Below are positions 22,568-33,590 of a DNA stretch of 64,000 bases, piece by piece; positions within the stretch are counted from its first letter, which is position 1, and the number at the start of each line of letters is the position of its first letter. The DNA is taken from positions 88,809,042 through 88,873,041 of the forward strand of contig OY979716.1 of the NCBI GenBank assembly GCA_963855995.1, read 5' to 3'. The position numbers and the translations under genes are program-made. The DNA is from Muricea muricata. Lineage: Eukaryota > Cnidaria > Anthozoa > Malacalcyonacea > Plexauridae. The notes under the pieces were generated by a model. That model made no database searches. It worked only from the letters and a program-made list of their open reading frames with translations, and had not been told where the DNA came from.

Positions 22568-23389
22568 CAAGATACAGTGATAACATAACAATAATAGCTT
22601 TCTATTTTTCTTTACAGTAAAATTATGTATTTTATATGATTCAGAAATTAACTGAAACACAGAACACACTAGAAGATGCATCTAAACACCAAGAAAGTCT
22701 CCAGTATGTACAGTCCCACAATAGAGGAGGACTGACGAACATTACAGATGGGTTCTATGAATTCACTCTGCCTACGGAAACTTCATGCAAACAACATTTT
22801 ACAATAGATGCATTTCATAACCACAAGTGAAATGCATGCCAGGTTGTGCGTGATCTGGTAAAAAATGATCCTTTGGTAATTTTAGCATTTAACCGACTTA
22901 TGTCCTCCACCATCCTAAACATGGATGACAGCAGTGGTTTGAAAGAGTTAATTCGAACACGGATAATGAAAAGATACTTAAATATGAGATGCAATGAATT
23001 TGTGAAAGTGGTAAAGAGGGAGTTAAACCGTCAGAAAGAGAAGGAACATAGGAAGAAAGTACAGGAGAAAGCAAGTAAAGGACCTAATAGGTCTTTAGGC
23101 CTTTAGGTCTGGGGCCTAAACCTTTGTTATCATATGTCATGAGCAAATAGCCTATTGACTTGAAGGTTTAACTGTAAGTTGTCATTGACCAATTTGAAAA
23201 CTCATTTAATTTATATTTTTATGCATGCACTAACAATATATAATTAATTTCTTGAAAGCATCTGCTACATACAGTGTATAGATGGCAACATGTAGCTAAG
23301 GTACAATATGATGGTCCATGAACATGATCTGCTTTCTAGTTGAAATTAATTTGAAGATAAAACTAATATTAAACTATTATTGTATTTAC

Positions 23390-25039
23390 CATACTGCGAC
23401 TCTGTTGGGTTATTGTTTTGCCCATTTTGAGCCCTTTGCCTGCCAAAGAACTGTTCGAGATTATCCTGATTGGTTCGGTTAGTTTTGACTTCACAACCAG
23501 GGAACAGGTGAAATAACACTTCACAGTATTTTTGAAACCCAAATACCATGGAACGTATGCCAAAATGAAGCTTTTTCGATATAAACATTTTTTCCAGTTG
23601 TTTAGCCTGAATTTCTTTGCTCTTTTTTTGTGACACTCATCTTTCCCACTCATCAAACCAAGACACACATGCAAGATTCTCCGAAAACCTGGAATCATCT
23701 AATGACCTAGAAGTGGTGGAAGATAATTACATGTAATTATTCTTAAATGTAATAAAACACCCCCTATTAGGAACGTTATAAAAGGCAAATACCCACCCAC
23801 ACTGGGAGGGGGGGGGCACGATTGATTTGCTTGTTGACTATTAGAATCTAAATGCATTACACCACAATGCTGGTGTTTGTGATTCAGTTACTTCAGACAT
23901 GTTTACAGGAAATGTCTATTAGGTTTCTTACCTGTAAGGGGCCTTGCTTTTGAAATTCTTGAGTAGTGTGTATGTGATTTTCAGTAGCTAGTTCAATTGT
24001 CTTGTCGAAACATGTCATGGTTTCTTCGCCTTTTTTGGTGACATGTTCTTTGTAGACCTATGGAATAAAATTAAAAGTTGATTATGAATACTGTATTAAA
24101 TTTAGGCAAATCAAAGAACTCGAAATTTGGAGCAACTATTCGGCAATTATTCTTGACTTGCAACCAATCTCTTGGGACACACCTGACAATGCTTCTTGCC
24201 CACTTTGGTTGGTGCTCACAATAGAACTAATAAAATATTCTTTTGTGCTTCACCACCAATAAAATAATATTTGTATGTTTTTATTATATTCGTACATCAT
24301 GACGTATTGGATAAAAAATACCAAGCATCTATCATATCACGTGATGGTATGTTGTTTTTACCTGCATGAGCTCCAGCATTTCTGTCCCCAGAACATCATC
24401 AGCAAGATGGTTTCGCATTCAACTCGCCGAATTCAGAAAAAAGTGATCATCTGTTAATTTCTGGAATGTGCTTATGGATTTATTATGTTTGTCGTATGTG
24501 TCCACCCATTGCTCCCCGACTATCTCCTCTTCATAAATAAAATGATGCGGTGTTTTGCCTCCTGAACTGCTCTTCTCAACATTATTTCTGATCTTTTTGA
24601 AATTGTGCTGTCAAAGAAATCAATATTTCAGAGCAATGTTAAATTTGAAATTAGTTTACTGGTAAATATTTATTTACTTCACAAGTCTGCATTCTTTAGT
24701 TTTAACCCTTTCTTTGTAATCTCGATTATTCGATCATTTTATTTATATTCAAAAATGATATCTCAGTTCCCCTGGATACGAGGAGAATCTCACTGCTTGC
24801 AACTATCGCATTCTTGGTTATTTATTGGTGCATAATATATTGATAATTGAAATAACTTACTGAAAAATCCATCATGAAAGAGTGTGGGTGACCACTATAA
24901 GGATTTGTTGTTGTGAATGAAGAAGAAACGGCATGCTTTTCATCTTGAAAGTGCATAGCAATAAATGCTCGGTTTGCCTGTGCTCCATCGCAAATTGCCA
25001 TATGAACATAAAAGCTCATTTGTTGTAATGCATAAATTA
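23390..25039 (-). pseudogene. THAP9-like transposase gene, 3' part (after the 8.5-kb insertion)
   Basis: Exons read leftward with good splice sites. 25039-24861 continues the split exon and has MSFYVHMAICDGAQANRAFI and ends MMDFS/GTAAGT. 24607-24362 has HNFKKIRNNVEKSSSGGK, a TGA, then MRNHLADDVLGTEMLELMQ. 24057-23932 encodes a linker (VYKEHVTKKGEETMTCFDKT). 23706-23390 has SLDDSRFSENLACVSWFDEW, a TGA, LHFGIRSMVFGFQKYCEV and the conserved KTNRTNQDNLEQFFGRQRAQ and NNNPTESQYG. These are the RNase H-fold insertion and downstream conserved regions of P/THAP9-like transposases. Two in-frame stops make it inactive. The terminal exons expected next are missing here but exist in opposite orientation at 21.4-23.1 kb. 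Confidence 0.7.
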
Positions 25040-25609
25040 GGGACCGTTCATTATTTATTAGGGAGGGGGGATGGGTTATTTTTAAATTTTTTATTTTTTC
25101 CCTCTCTTACCCACTAATGATCATCCCAAAAACTTCAGGTCCCCGCTTTAGATAGCAACAAATTTTCGAGACCCCCCCCCCTCGAGAAATAATTATGAAA
25201 TTTTAAATAAACAGTACCTTAAATGGTTTGTTCTAATCAGGGGCGGATCCAGACCGATGCAACCGATGCGAATGCATCGGTCAGAATTTCACGTTCATTT
25301 AATACCTCCAAGTCAAGTTTCAATAAAAACTCCAAAAAATAACAATATAAACATTTTAATCTCAAACGTGTGCGCGTAGGGCCTATTGTGGTATTTCAAT
25401 CAATAATTTTATCGATAAAAACAATGATTTCAAATGAGGAGAATTTTGATAGCCATTTTGCGTGTTTTTTATTTATCGTCTTTTTATCGATATATATAGC
25501 GAATATTATAGCGTCAGGTTGTTGTCAAAAATGTCTGGACATCATTGTGCTTACTTTGCATTTTTGAGTAAGCACATGGCTAGGGTAGATTGCAGAGGGT
25601 AGGTTACTT

Positions 25610-25890
25610 CGCACCGATGCATGCATCGGTCATACGAGACGGTACCGCGCGATTCTATTGTTTGAAGGGTAGATTGTCCCGACTGACCGATGCATCGAGA
25701 CAGTACCGCGCGATGCCTATTGTTTGAGGGTAGATTGTGTCTCGACTGACCGATGCATCGAGACAGTACCGCGCGATGCCTATTGTTTGAGGGTAGATTG
25801 TGTCTCCACTGACCGATGCATCGAGACAGTACCGCATGATTCTTATTGTTTGAAGGGTAGATTGTCTCAACTGACCGATGCAACGGGCAT
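25610..25890. repeat. 62-bp minisatellite inside the hAT-like element
   Basis: About four and a half tandem copies of a unit with GACTGACCGATGCATCGAGA, CAGTACCGCGCGATGCC and TATTGTTTGAGGGTAGATTG. First and last copies are partial. The GACCGATGCATCG core matches the element's subterminal repeats. Confidence 0.9.
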
Positions 25891-25929
25891 CGGTGACCGA
25901 TGCAAATTACTAGTTATTAATGTTTCGAT

Positions 25930-27000
25930 TTACCGTGGAAGTATAAATTCGAGCGTTTCCCGCAACTGCACGAAGGTTTTCTCCAAGGCATGGCGTTTGA
26001 CGCGACTATGCAAATTATTGTGATCTCTCGACCTTACTACGAGAAGGAACGCAAAACCTTGGAATCCGTTCGCAAAGGGCAGGAAGGGGAGAGATCTTGC
26101 TTTGAAATTGTTGATTCCTAAACAACTTACGAACGCAAGTGGCGAATTGAGAGCTCTATAGTAAGTATCATTCATTTTATATGAAAGGTTCTGCTGTGCT
26201 AGTTATATTTTAATGTGCTAGGCTTTATATTCAGTATTGTGAGATTAAATTTCTGCTATTTAAATTGATGGACATTGTATAAAGTAGGTATATTGATGAA
26301 ATACTATAATAATACTAATGTATAAATAGCAATATTGGGTAAGTTGCATAGGAGGTGGAGGGCATTGGAGACCTGGGAGTACCTTACAAGCAAGAATCCT
26401 TATTATTAACCTTTTGCAGTTGTCTTATTTACTTCTTTTGGCCAAGATATTTATGTATTGTAGATGATAATGGGATGAGTGGTCTATGGTAGTGGGGTGG
26501 GGTGGAGGGGGTAGTCCTAATTCTTGATAATTTGTTATATTTAACCATTGACTAGTACTTTCATCAAATTTGCACAGCTTGAAATTTAACACAATTATTA
26601 TATTTATCTTTCACACATATAATGATTGCTGTAATAGCACTTGTGGTGATGGCAATTGTCTCTATAGAGGCTGCTCAAAATTATTATGTGGCAAGGAAGA
26701 TTTGTGTTACTTCCTGAGAGGCTTTACTAGCATTGGACCTTATTGCCACTAAGAGTTTTATCATTCAATGCTTTACATCCATATGTGTGAAAAAATACAC
26801 ATATATTTTGGTGTGAGAATACTGCATTCTCTGTGACTTAGTTGGATAGTGTATTAGGTGATGGGTAGCTACATCACACAACATGTGATGTGTCAATTTG
26901 TAAGGGGGTAATCTATATACACACAAGCTTTAGTTTATTATACTTGTTTGTGTTCATGATTAATAATTGATTGCTAATTAAACTTACATACACACTAGAT
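25930..27000. other. Interior of the hAT-like element, no gene supported
   Basis: Short frames occur on both strands (such as 26175-25930 minus) without conserved motifs. The sequence is AT-rich with GGGTGGGG-type stretches near 26495. Confidence 0.5.
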
Positions 27001-27019
27001 ATCTTTTTTTTGTTTGTTT

Positions 27020-27585
27020 ATTTTTTGGCCTTCCGATCTCATACACTTACAATGAGTCACTCACAACTAGCCGGCATGCTATATAATATTTCATATTCTA
27101 TATTTACTGCCTCATTAGGAACAAAGGGACTGTTGTTACTAAATATTTTTTGTGTTTGCATGACACCAACATGGTCCCTATTACCTATTTGAATATTTAC
27201 ATTACTAAATAATGTTTTTTACCTTCCCTATCTCATACATTTACAAGTCATTCAGACTCAGCTTTCATGCTATATCATACTTCATATTGCAGTTACTGCC
27301 TCATTACAAACATAGGGACTGTTGTTTCAAAATATTGTCTGTTCTACATGATACAAATATGCTTCCTATTACCTACTTGAGTATTTCCATTACTAGATAT
27401 TGTTTTTTACCTTCCCTATCTCATAGATTTACACTAAGTCAGTCAGGCCTGACCCGCACGCTATATAATATTTCATATTACATGGAGGCTGCCTCATTAT
27501 GAACAAAGTGGCTGTTGTTACAAAATATTGTTTTATTTTGCTAGACACTAATATGGTTTTTATTACCTATTACTAAATACTAAAT
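27020..27585. repeat. Three tandem copies of a roughly 190-bp unit
   Basis: Units share CCTTCCCTATCTCATA, TTTACA, GCTATATAATATTTCATATT, ACTGCCTCATTA and GGGACTGTTGTT, at about 27030, 27222 and 27410. Divergence is about 20 percent, indicating an old amplification. Non-coding. Confidence 0.75.
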
Positions 27586-27946
27586 ATTCATGCCGAAAAC
27601 TGTGAGTATATTATATCTTTCAATGCGCGTTAGGTTATAAGCATTACAAAAATTTTAATTTTCTATCTTTTATAAGTTTTAATGAGATTTATGAATGCAT
27701 CTGAAAATCAGAAGTATTTATAAAAATTCTTCATTTTTAAGCATTGTTTTGGGTTAAATATTGCTCTAAAAATTCAGGAAATCACATTTCCCAGGCTCCA
27801 TATTACAAAATTTTCCCGGGGGAGGAACCCCCCGGACCCCCCTAATTGTCTCGCGCCTCCGGCGCTCGGCGTCGCGCCAATTGTTAATTGAATTTCCGGT
27901 TGATGCATCGGTCAGAAATTTGCCTAGATCCGCCCCTGGTTCTAAT

Positions 27947-30911
27947 TATATTTTAAAAATGCATTTCTCCAAGACGCCGCAACTCTGCCGCTTCGAGTTG
28001 TCGTTAGAAGCATTTCACCATCGGACGATGAGAAATCTCCTCCTGAGCTTTGTACTTCTACTTCATCTTCAGTGGTTTCTATTTCTCCTCTCACCACCTC
28101 TTCTCCAGAACTCTCACTACTGCTACTCTCTGTGTCGGGCTTTGCAGTTTGTCCTTGTTTTGAAGTGACCAAAGGCAGTGTTTCTACACTTCGGGAAACG
28201 TGACAGATGATACGTTTTACTTTATCTGACTTTCTGCCTGTTTTTGGAAGCTTATGGTAGTTGAGGTATTTGTCTAATTCTAATACTGTCAGTTTCTTTA
28301 GGTTACCATCAATAACAAGTTGTTGCCAGTCATATTTATCATACGGCTTCTCATGCTTTTCTTGTTGATTTACTTTACGTTGGTTGTTACGAATGTGCTC
28401 TCTTCTTTCAATGTCAACAAGGTGTTCGATGGCTTTTTTTATTAGATCTTCTTCAACAGCATAGTTTGATGCAAAATCCTCAATAGCTTCATTGTTTTCC
28501 ATGTTAAGGCTTCCTTCCTTATATAAACGAGCAATCTGGACACGAGGCTGGTAGTCATCGGCAGGTCTTGGTTTACCTTGTAGGTCTGTGAGCGGGGTTT
28601 TCCAAACTGGTAGATAGTGCGGTAAATTTGAATTGTCTGGAATTGGCTGAGGTATCCTGGAAATTGCAGGTCCAGTCCAAGAATGAGATGAGCAGTAGTC
28701 ACACAGAATCCCGTCAAGGTGCTCCAAGCAGCCTTGCTTCACATATTCTGTGAACAATTCCCCACGTCTGTTGTGACTTTTCTGAAACATGCAAATTTTT
28801 TGTATGTAAGCTGAACCTGGAACATTGTTTCTCGAAGCATCAGAGTTACATTTGTGGTAAGACGCTAGGTTTTCTTCATTAAAGAAAAATAAACTGTCGA
28901 TTTTCTGTGAAGTGTATGCTGTGATGTACTCCGATAAGACTGGTGCATCGTCTACTCTCTTTTGAACTTCATGTACAACACTCCAAGCGTTTCCCTCCAT
29001 TCTTGCATATTCATATTCTTCGTATTCTTGTAAAGAAAAATTACCAATTTCTTCAGAAGTCATGCCTTGAAATCTTTTCTCATGTTCCCATTCAATTGTA
29101 CTGCCATCTACAACAGCGTCCCCGATCGCGCTGTTCGTTCTTTCCGCCTCATTCTGTCCACTGTCATCCCTCGATCGATGACATCTTTCATGTAAATCTA
29201 AGCTAAAAAGTCGGGCAAGCTCTGCATCGCGGAAATTCACAGCAAAATTTGATACCCCAACCCCTGGGCCTGCATCTGTAAGTTTCACCCATCTGGGTTT
29301 CACAGGTGGCAGCTTTAGCTCTCTCATAGTAACCTGGATTTGTTTGCTTGATTTCAGTATACAATTATTGATCTCAATAAGATCGTTTGTTGAACTCTCA
29401 GCAGAACCCTCTAAAAAATCCATGATTACTTGCAGTTGATCAAGCAATGTACCAAGCTGTGGCAAGATACGGCTTTTAAATATAGCCATTTCACTTTCTT
29501 TTATAGCTTCTGAAGAAGTTTCAAATTCATCACGAGCATTTGATAAGTGCTCCCAACAATGAGCTGCGCGTCGTTTTTCGTACTGGTTGTGAGGGCATCC
29601 AGGGTGTGAGGTAACATTTGCAAGATCGCCTTTTTCTGACATGTCACAATATTGATAAATGTAATCATTAAACTGTGCACACAACTTTCGGAATTCTTTA
29701 GAATAGGTTGTTGATACCATACATTTGGCTTCGAAAACATCAGGATGATTATGACAAAGCATGACGGTCTCACTAGCCCATACAGAACCAGTACTCGGAA
29801 CAAAAGCTTTTGGTCTTATGATAACAAAGTGATTGTCTTCCTTGTTTGTCAACACTAATTCCTCATTCTCCATTTGTACTTCCTTCGTGAATATTCTATG
29901 TGCAGCTGGGGTGACGTAGACCAACTTTTCCGGCCAGTCATACTTTGGTAGTTTTTTTGCTTTCTCTGCATCAGTGAGGGTAATGATTCTCTCATTTCGT
30001 GTCTTTGACAAGCCCTCGGACGGGCCTGGTCTTATGTAATTCTTATCATCGGCACTGTACAAAATTGCCAGGTCATCTGTTGCATAATGTTCATTTGAAT
30101 CAGTGAAGTACTGCATTCTACTTTCATTTGTCTGGTCGTCATTAGCTACTTCTTTGGAAGGACTCTTCGCAAATAAGGCATACTTAAGGTTTTTTACATC
30201 GCCGCGTTGATATTTTGTGTTTTCATTATCTCGGTCCTCTGCTTTAGGTGGCTTTTTAAAGCAGAATAACCCTTTCCCTTTGTGCTTTTTAGCCTGGATT
30301 GACCTCTTATTCTTCGGTCTACTTCTGTTGTATACAGTAGTATATGACTTTACAAGCTTTCGCCCTCCTCTTTTCAAATTATAATTGACAATGTTGAGGC
30401 AATCTCTGGATTTCACTCTGCGATTTGTGTACATCACTGTGTCTTTCCTTCTGCCATGATATGTGGCTTTGTCCTCGATAGCCTTTGCCAGAAATTCTTC
30501 ATCTTCACTGTCAAGTAGGCACGGTCTTCCCTGGTTTGAAGTGCTCTTCTCTTTACTCTTCTTTCTTCGAAAAGTTCTTGGGCTTTCCTTTTAACTCTCT
30601 GTTTCCACTTCTGATCATTCTTGTTTGAGAGTAATGCTTCAAAAGAAGCTATTGTATTTTTAGTTTTGCATATGTTGTCCTGGATTTTATCTCGACCACT
30701 TCTCCAGGTTTTAGATTTTTTTGTATAAAGAGATTGCAGATCTTCCAATTTCTGTTGTGTATTCTTAAGCTTTTCTTCAAGATGCGAGTGCTCCAGATCT
30801 TCAGCAGCAGTTATAGTGTTTTTCCAATCCTCTGTTGTTTGAATAATTCTATCTGTTGCTCGTTAAATTTCATCTGATTTTATTTCAAGATGATTCAGTT
30901 CAGAACGGGAT
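27947..30911 (-). CDS. Putative transposase: DDE-like core plus SAP domain (last exon)
   Basis: An 831-codon frame (30437-27942, open further upstream to about 30600) encodes the bulk of a large protein. Within the 831 residues: VMYTNRRVK and GKGLFCFKKPPKAE (N-terminal, basic); LYSADDKNYIRPG (about 127-139); a Cys/His region HNHPD...CPHNQ...HCW (229-295); LTDAGPGVGVSN (387-398) followed by HRSRDDSGQNEAERTNSAIG (420-439); an acidic region; CDYC (579-582); and a SAP-type motif LKKLTVLELDKYLNYHKLPK (713-732) with GRKSDKVKRI. I infer a triad D130 or D131, D388, E430 or E432 from the RNase H-fold logic; this is not proven. Upstream in the exon (30911-30600) lie a coiled coil, a TAA at about 30868 and a frame change near 30580. 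The exon starts at acceptor TTTTTTAAG. The last codon overlaps the TSD of the hAT-like element. Confidence 0.7.
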
Positions 30912-31123
30912 CTTAAAAAATGGGGAGAGAAACTAGAATGGTGATGGTTGCATTAACTTATTGTCATTACTGTACATCATTAACATGCTATGAAAAATAT
31001 TATGCACATCTTATATTCAACAAATCATTAAAATTTTAAAAGGTACAAAGCTCATATAGCATAAAATTTGTAAAAATAACTGTTTCTTTGACAGTTCGTG
31101 TGGTGATAATACATTAAAATCAC

Positions 31124-31724
31124 CTGTTAACACCAAGGAGAACACATGCAACCTTTTTATCCCATTCTGAGTCCATTGTTGATAAAATGGAATGCACAGT
31201 TTCTGAATTTAAGTCAAATCTGTTTTTTCTTCCTGTTGGTTGTTCAATTCTTCTAAAATAAAATCAAGTGCTGGTTCCATATTTCCATCAGGTGGTCGTA
31301 GAACGATGTAGGATTTGCCTTAACTTGATAAGCGAATAATAGAGACAAACAAACCAGTATTTGAATTAAGCAGAGTTTCGGTAAACTATCATTCGATAAT
31401 CGTAATTCGATAATCTAATGCATAATCAAATGGTAGAATAGCAGTCGCATATTCTCTACCATCGCGGGCCTGAAACTGTGCAGTAAGCTCGTTGAGGAGT
31501 GCCAAAAGACCACTTATTTTATCTCTTTGCTGTTTAGACTCAGCGATGGCTAGTTTTTGCACAAGTTTCTCACGAAGTTCAGAAGTAGATGACAGAGTTT
31601 GCACGGATACTTTGATGCACTGACTGACACCAAACTTCACACTTGCTCTTAGACTTGAGCGAGCATCATGCGGCCCAGCTTTCTTCTTGCTAGGTTCTCC
31701 ACAATTATTATTATGTCCAGACAT
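31124..31724 (-). CDS. N-terminal exons of the putative DDE/SAP transposase
   Basis: 31724-31389 starts with ATG and encodes MSGHNNNCGEPSKKKAGPHD, an arginine-rich segment and a long helix (LREKLVQKLAIAESKQQRDK). 31318-31124 has an acceptor GTTAAG and a donor AACAG/GTGATT; it encodes GKSYIVLRPPDGNMEPALDF and, in a shifted frame, DLNSETVHSILSTMDSEWDK and KVACVLLGVNR. The shift is near 31235. The exon joins in phase to SRSELNHLEIKSDE at 30911. The first intron is not certain. Transcription starts within about 105 bp of the divergent plus-strand gene. Confidence 0.5.
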
Positions 31725-31828
31725 CTCAGTATGAAATTGAAGGCACTTTCAGTATTATTTTACATCATTCACAAAATTCATTCACAAAATTCATTAAATG
31801 CCACAAAGCTGACACAAACTATTCCACT
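31725..31828. promoter_or_regulatory. Divergent intergenic spacer, likely bidirectional promoter
   Basis: 104 bp between the two ATGs of the divergent genes. It contains a 14-bp tandem duplication (ATTCACAAAATTC twice) and no TATA box at the expected distance. The plus gene has a second in-frame ATG at 31883 inside AAAAATGGCGGAT, a YY1-like context. Confidence 0.4.
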
Positions 31829-33274
31829 ATGGCGAGTTTACTGACCTCATTATATGCAGGCGCATCAGATCAAACAACAAAAATGGCGGATCTTAATGTA
31901 TTATTCATGTTTGAGGAGCAAAATATTGCAACAAAACTGCTCCAAGGGACTTCTTTACCGCTTCTTCATGAACGCTTTTGTCAACTTTTTGGCCATGAAT
32001 GTGGTGCTTTGCAGATATACGATAAAGATTGGAGCGAATGGGTCAATATACCAGAGGACTTCACTCTGACAACAGATCGACTGATACTTAAAGGTGTTGT
32101 ATTTCACAAGAATGTCACGGGGTCGGGGAGTATAGTTCCAAAAAGCAGCAAACAACAAGCAACACTGAAATCAAGCAATGCCTGCCTAGTTGTCAATACA
32201 GATAGACTTATTACAGCAAACCCACCTTACTTTTCTTTACTTATTCCTAATCCACATTCACCAAGACTGAGGTACTATAATGAAATCACCCCGATCCTTT
32301 ACAATGAAACATCAGAAGAATTCGTGAGTGCAGAAAGATGTCAACATTATGTAATTACTCAAAGGAGATGGAGATATGATACTAACAATTTGATTTTTGG
32401 ATTCACATCTTTTACTGATAATATCAATGAGTCAGATGATCACAGTGGACTGAAGCAAAATGTTATTAGATATCAAAGCGTTCCTGGCAACCTCAACAGT
32501 GGTGATGTACATCGTTGTGGTAACACCATTTCAACACTAGAGAAAAAAATCTCAGAAGGTGAGAAAATTAAAACTCAATTGGTAAAAGAAAGGAAAACCT
32601 GTTATTCACTGGACATGAATGTTCTCCCTGGGGGAAACAACACACTACAGTTTATAGAGCAAAAGATTTCTGCTTTAACAGATTCAATACAAAAGTTGAA
32701 GTAACTATCTGGAAAGGCAAATGAAGTTTACAATGTACTATGCAGGAAGTTTGATAAGACATCTGCTGAGAAATCTGAACAAAGAAGAAAGAAACGAAGG
32801 AGAAAAGAACAAAACAAAAAGAAAAGACAAAAACGACAGAGGAACCTTGAGAAACATACCATAAACTTACTGTCAGTTATTTTAATTGAGCCTCCAAGCA
32901 CTTTTTCATTAATGCAAGAACATTTTGAGCCATTTATAACAAAAGACTCTTTAAATCATAGCAACTTGAATTTAGATATCTTAAAACCAAGATTTCATCT
33001 CCAACCCATAAAACAACTTCTTGAAAAAGGGTATGTTAGCAAAGATGCAGAGGAAAGCATGAAGTCTCTCATGTTAAGACTAGTTTCAAAGAAGGAAGAA
33101 AGAGAAAAAAAAAATGGTGAAAAAAAGACGAAAATTAGCAAGAGTAGCACTCACCCTACTTTGCCTTCTTACTTCAATAAGCCAGCTAGAGATACATGCA
33201 AAGATGATGAATATCTGAGTGACCAGGAATGCAGCACTGACTCATCATGGTGTCAGGACAGTAACAATGAATAG
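31829..33274 (+). pseudogene. Second gene of the 8.5-kb element: basic coiled-coil protein
   Basis: Same-frame sequence of about 481 codons with a single TAA at 32702. ATG 31829 is possible; ATG 31883 (MADLNVLFMFEEQN) has the better context. N-terminal residues of about 19-90 include FGHECGALQIYDKDWSEWVN and IPEDFTLTTDRL, which recalls a PB1/ubiquitin-like fold. The middle contains YFSLLIPNPHSPRLRYYNEI and a coiled coil (STLEKKISEGEKIKTQLVKE). After the stop follow a strongly basic run (KRRRKEQNKKKRQKRQRN), FHLQPIKQLLEKGYVSKDAE, and HPTLPSYF (33152-33175), a PIP-box-like motif with H in place of Q. It ends in an acidic tail. Function unknown; a DNA-binding partner of the transposase is plausible. 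Confidence 0.55.
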
Positions 33275-33571
33275 TGTACAAAAAATTAAAAAACGAGCAA
33301 AAGTTGACATTTGTGATTTATGAGAACATGTTATTACATAATAAAGTTTTTTATTGGATAAAGAAGAATTTATTGCATAATGAAGCATTTCTAGTTAGTG
33401 TTACCCACAGACAATTTCCTTTCTCCAAAAAATTCACAAGTTTTATGAAGAAAGAAATTTTTTCAGGTCCCTCCCCATTTATATTTGAAAGAATTGGAGG
33501 CCCCCCATTCTTCTTTCTGAAAAACTTCAGGTCCCCCCATTCTCACACCCATACCCCCCCCCCCCCATCCC
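33275..33571. other. Right subterminal region of the 8.5-kb element
   Basis: Contains a polyadenylation-prone AT stretch, repeats of AGGTCCC(T/C)CCC, a run of about 13 C at 33555-33567, and no gene. Mirrors C-rich sequence at 25145-25190 inside the left end. Confidence 0.6.
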
Positions 33572-33590
33572 ATAAATAATGAACGGTCCC

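Larger units (their letters stand above)
21453..23106 (+). pseudogene. C-terminal exons of a THAP9-like transposase gene
   Basis: Exon 21459-21812 (acceptor TTTTCATTTAG, donor ATCAG/GTAACA) encodes an acidic linker that is mostly a tandem ten-residue repeat. The next exon, from about 21940 (acceptor TATTACAG), reads in phase as RYLAGWVVRKEIFSCNCYC and reaches a stop at 22052. After a nested hAT-like MITE, an exon from about 22619 (acceptor TTTACAG) has YVQSHNRGGLTNITDGFYEF, and 22846-23106 holds VILAFNRLMSSTILNMDDSS, RYLNMRCNEFVKVVKRELNR and a basic tail. These match the usual end of cnidarian P/THAP9-like transposases. The N-terminal and catalytic exons are not on this strand; they appear on the minus strand at 23390-36299. 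Confidence 0.6.
25238..27938. mobile_element. hAT-like non-autonomous element, 2,701 bp, perfect 8-bp TSD
   Basis: Starts CAGGGGCGGATCCAG and ends CTAGATCCGCCCCTG (14 of 15 inverted). Flanked by GTTCTAAT on both sides (25230-25237 and 27939-27946). An 8-bp TSD with CAGGGG ends is diagnostic of hAT. It has no transposase; it holds a 62-bp minisatellite near the left end and a roughly 190-bp triplication near the right. The motif GATGCATCGGTC recurs beside both ends and in the minisatellite. The insertion lies at the stop codon of the large minus-strand gene and leaves that stop intact. Confidence 0.92.
25040..33590. mobile_element. 8,551-bp two-gene DNA transposon of unassigned type
   Basis: Ends: 25040 starts GGGACCGTTCATTATTTAT, and 33572-33590 is its exact inverted copy (19 of 19). 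TSD is TTA at 25037-25039 and 33591-33593. Deleting the element with one TTA rejoins a transposase exon in frame across the site. Subterminal regions share an AACTTCAGGTCCCC motif and poly-C tracts. Removing the nested hAT-like element leaves about 5.84 kb with two divergent genes: a large DDE/SAP-type protein (-) and a basic coiled-coil protein (+). A 3-bp TSD is known for PIF/Harbinger, CMC, Academ and Zator, but I see none of the hallmarks of those transposases here. Both genes carry one or more breaks. Confidence 0.85.

Noticed and set aside
22222-22575. A perfect 8-bp TSD for the hAT-like MITE
   Set aside because: AGATGAAC and CAAGATAC do not match; I keep the element on TIR evidence only.
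25551-25883. Long frames through the 62-bp repeats on both strands
   Set aside because: Open in several frames only because the repeat lacks stops; no start context or conserved domain.
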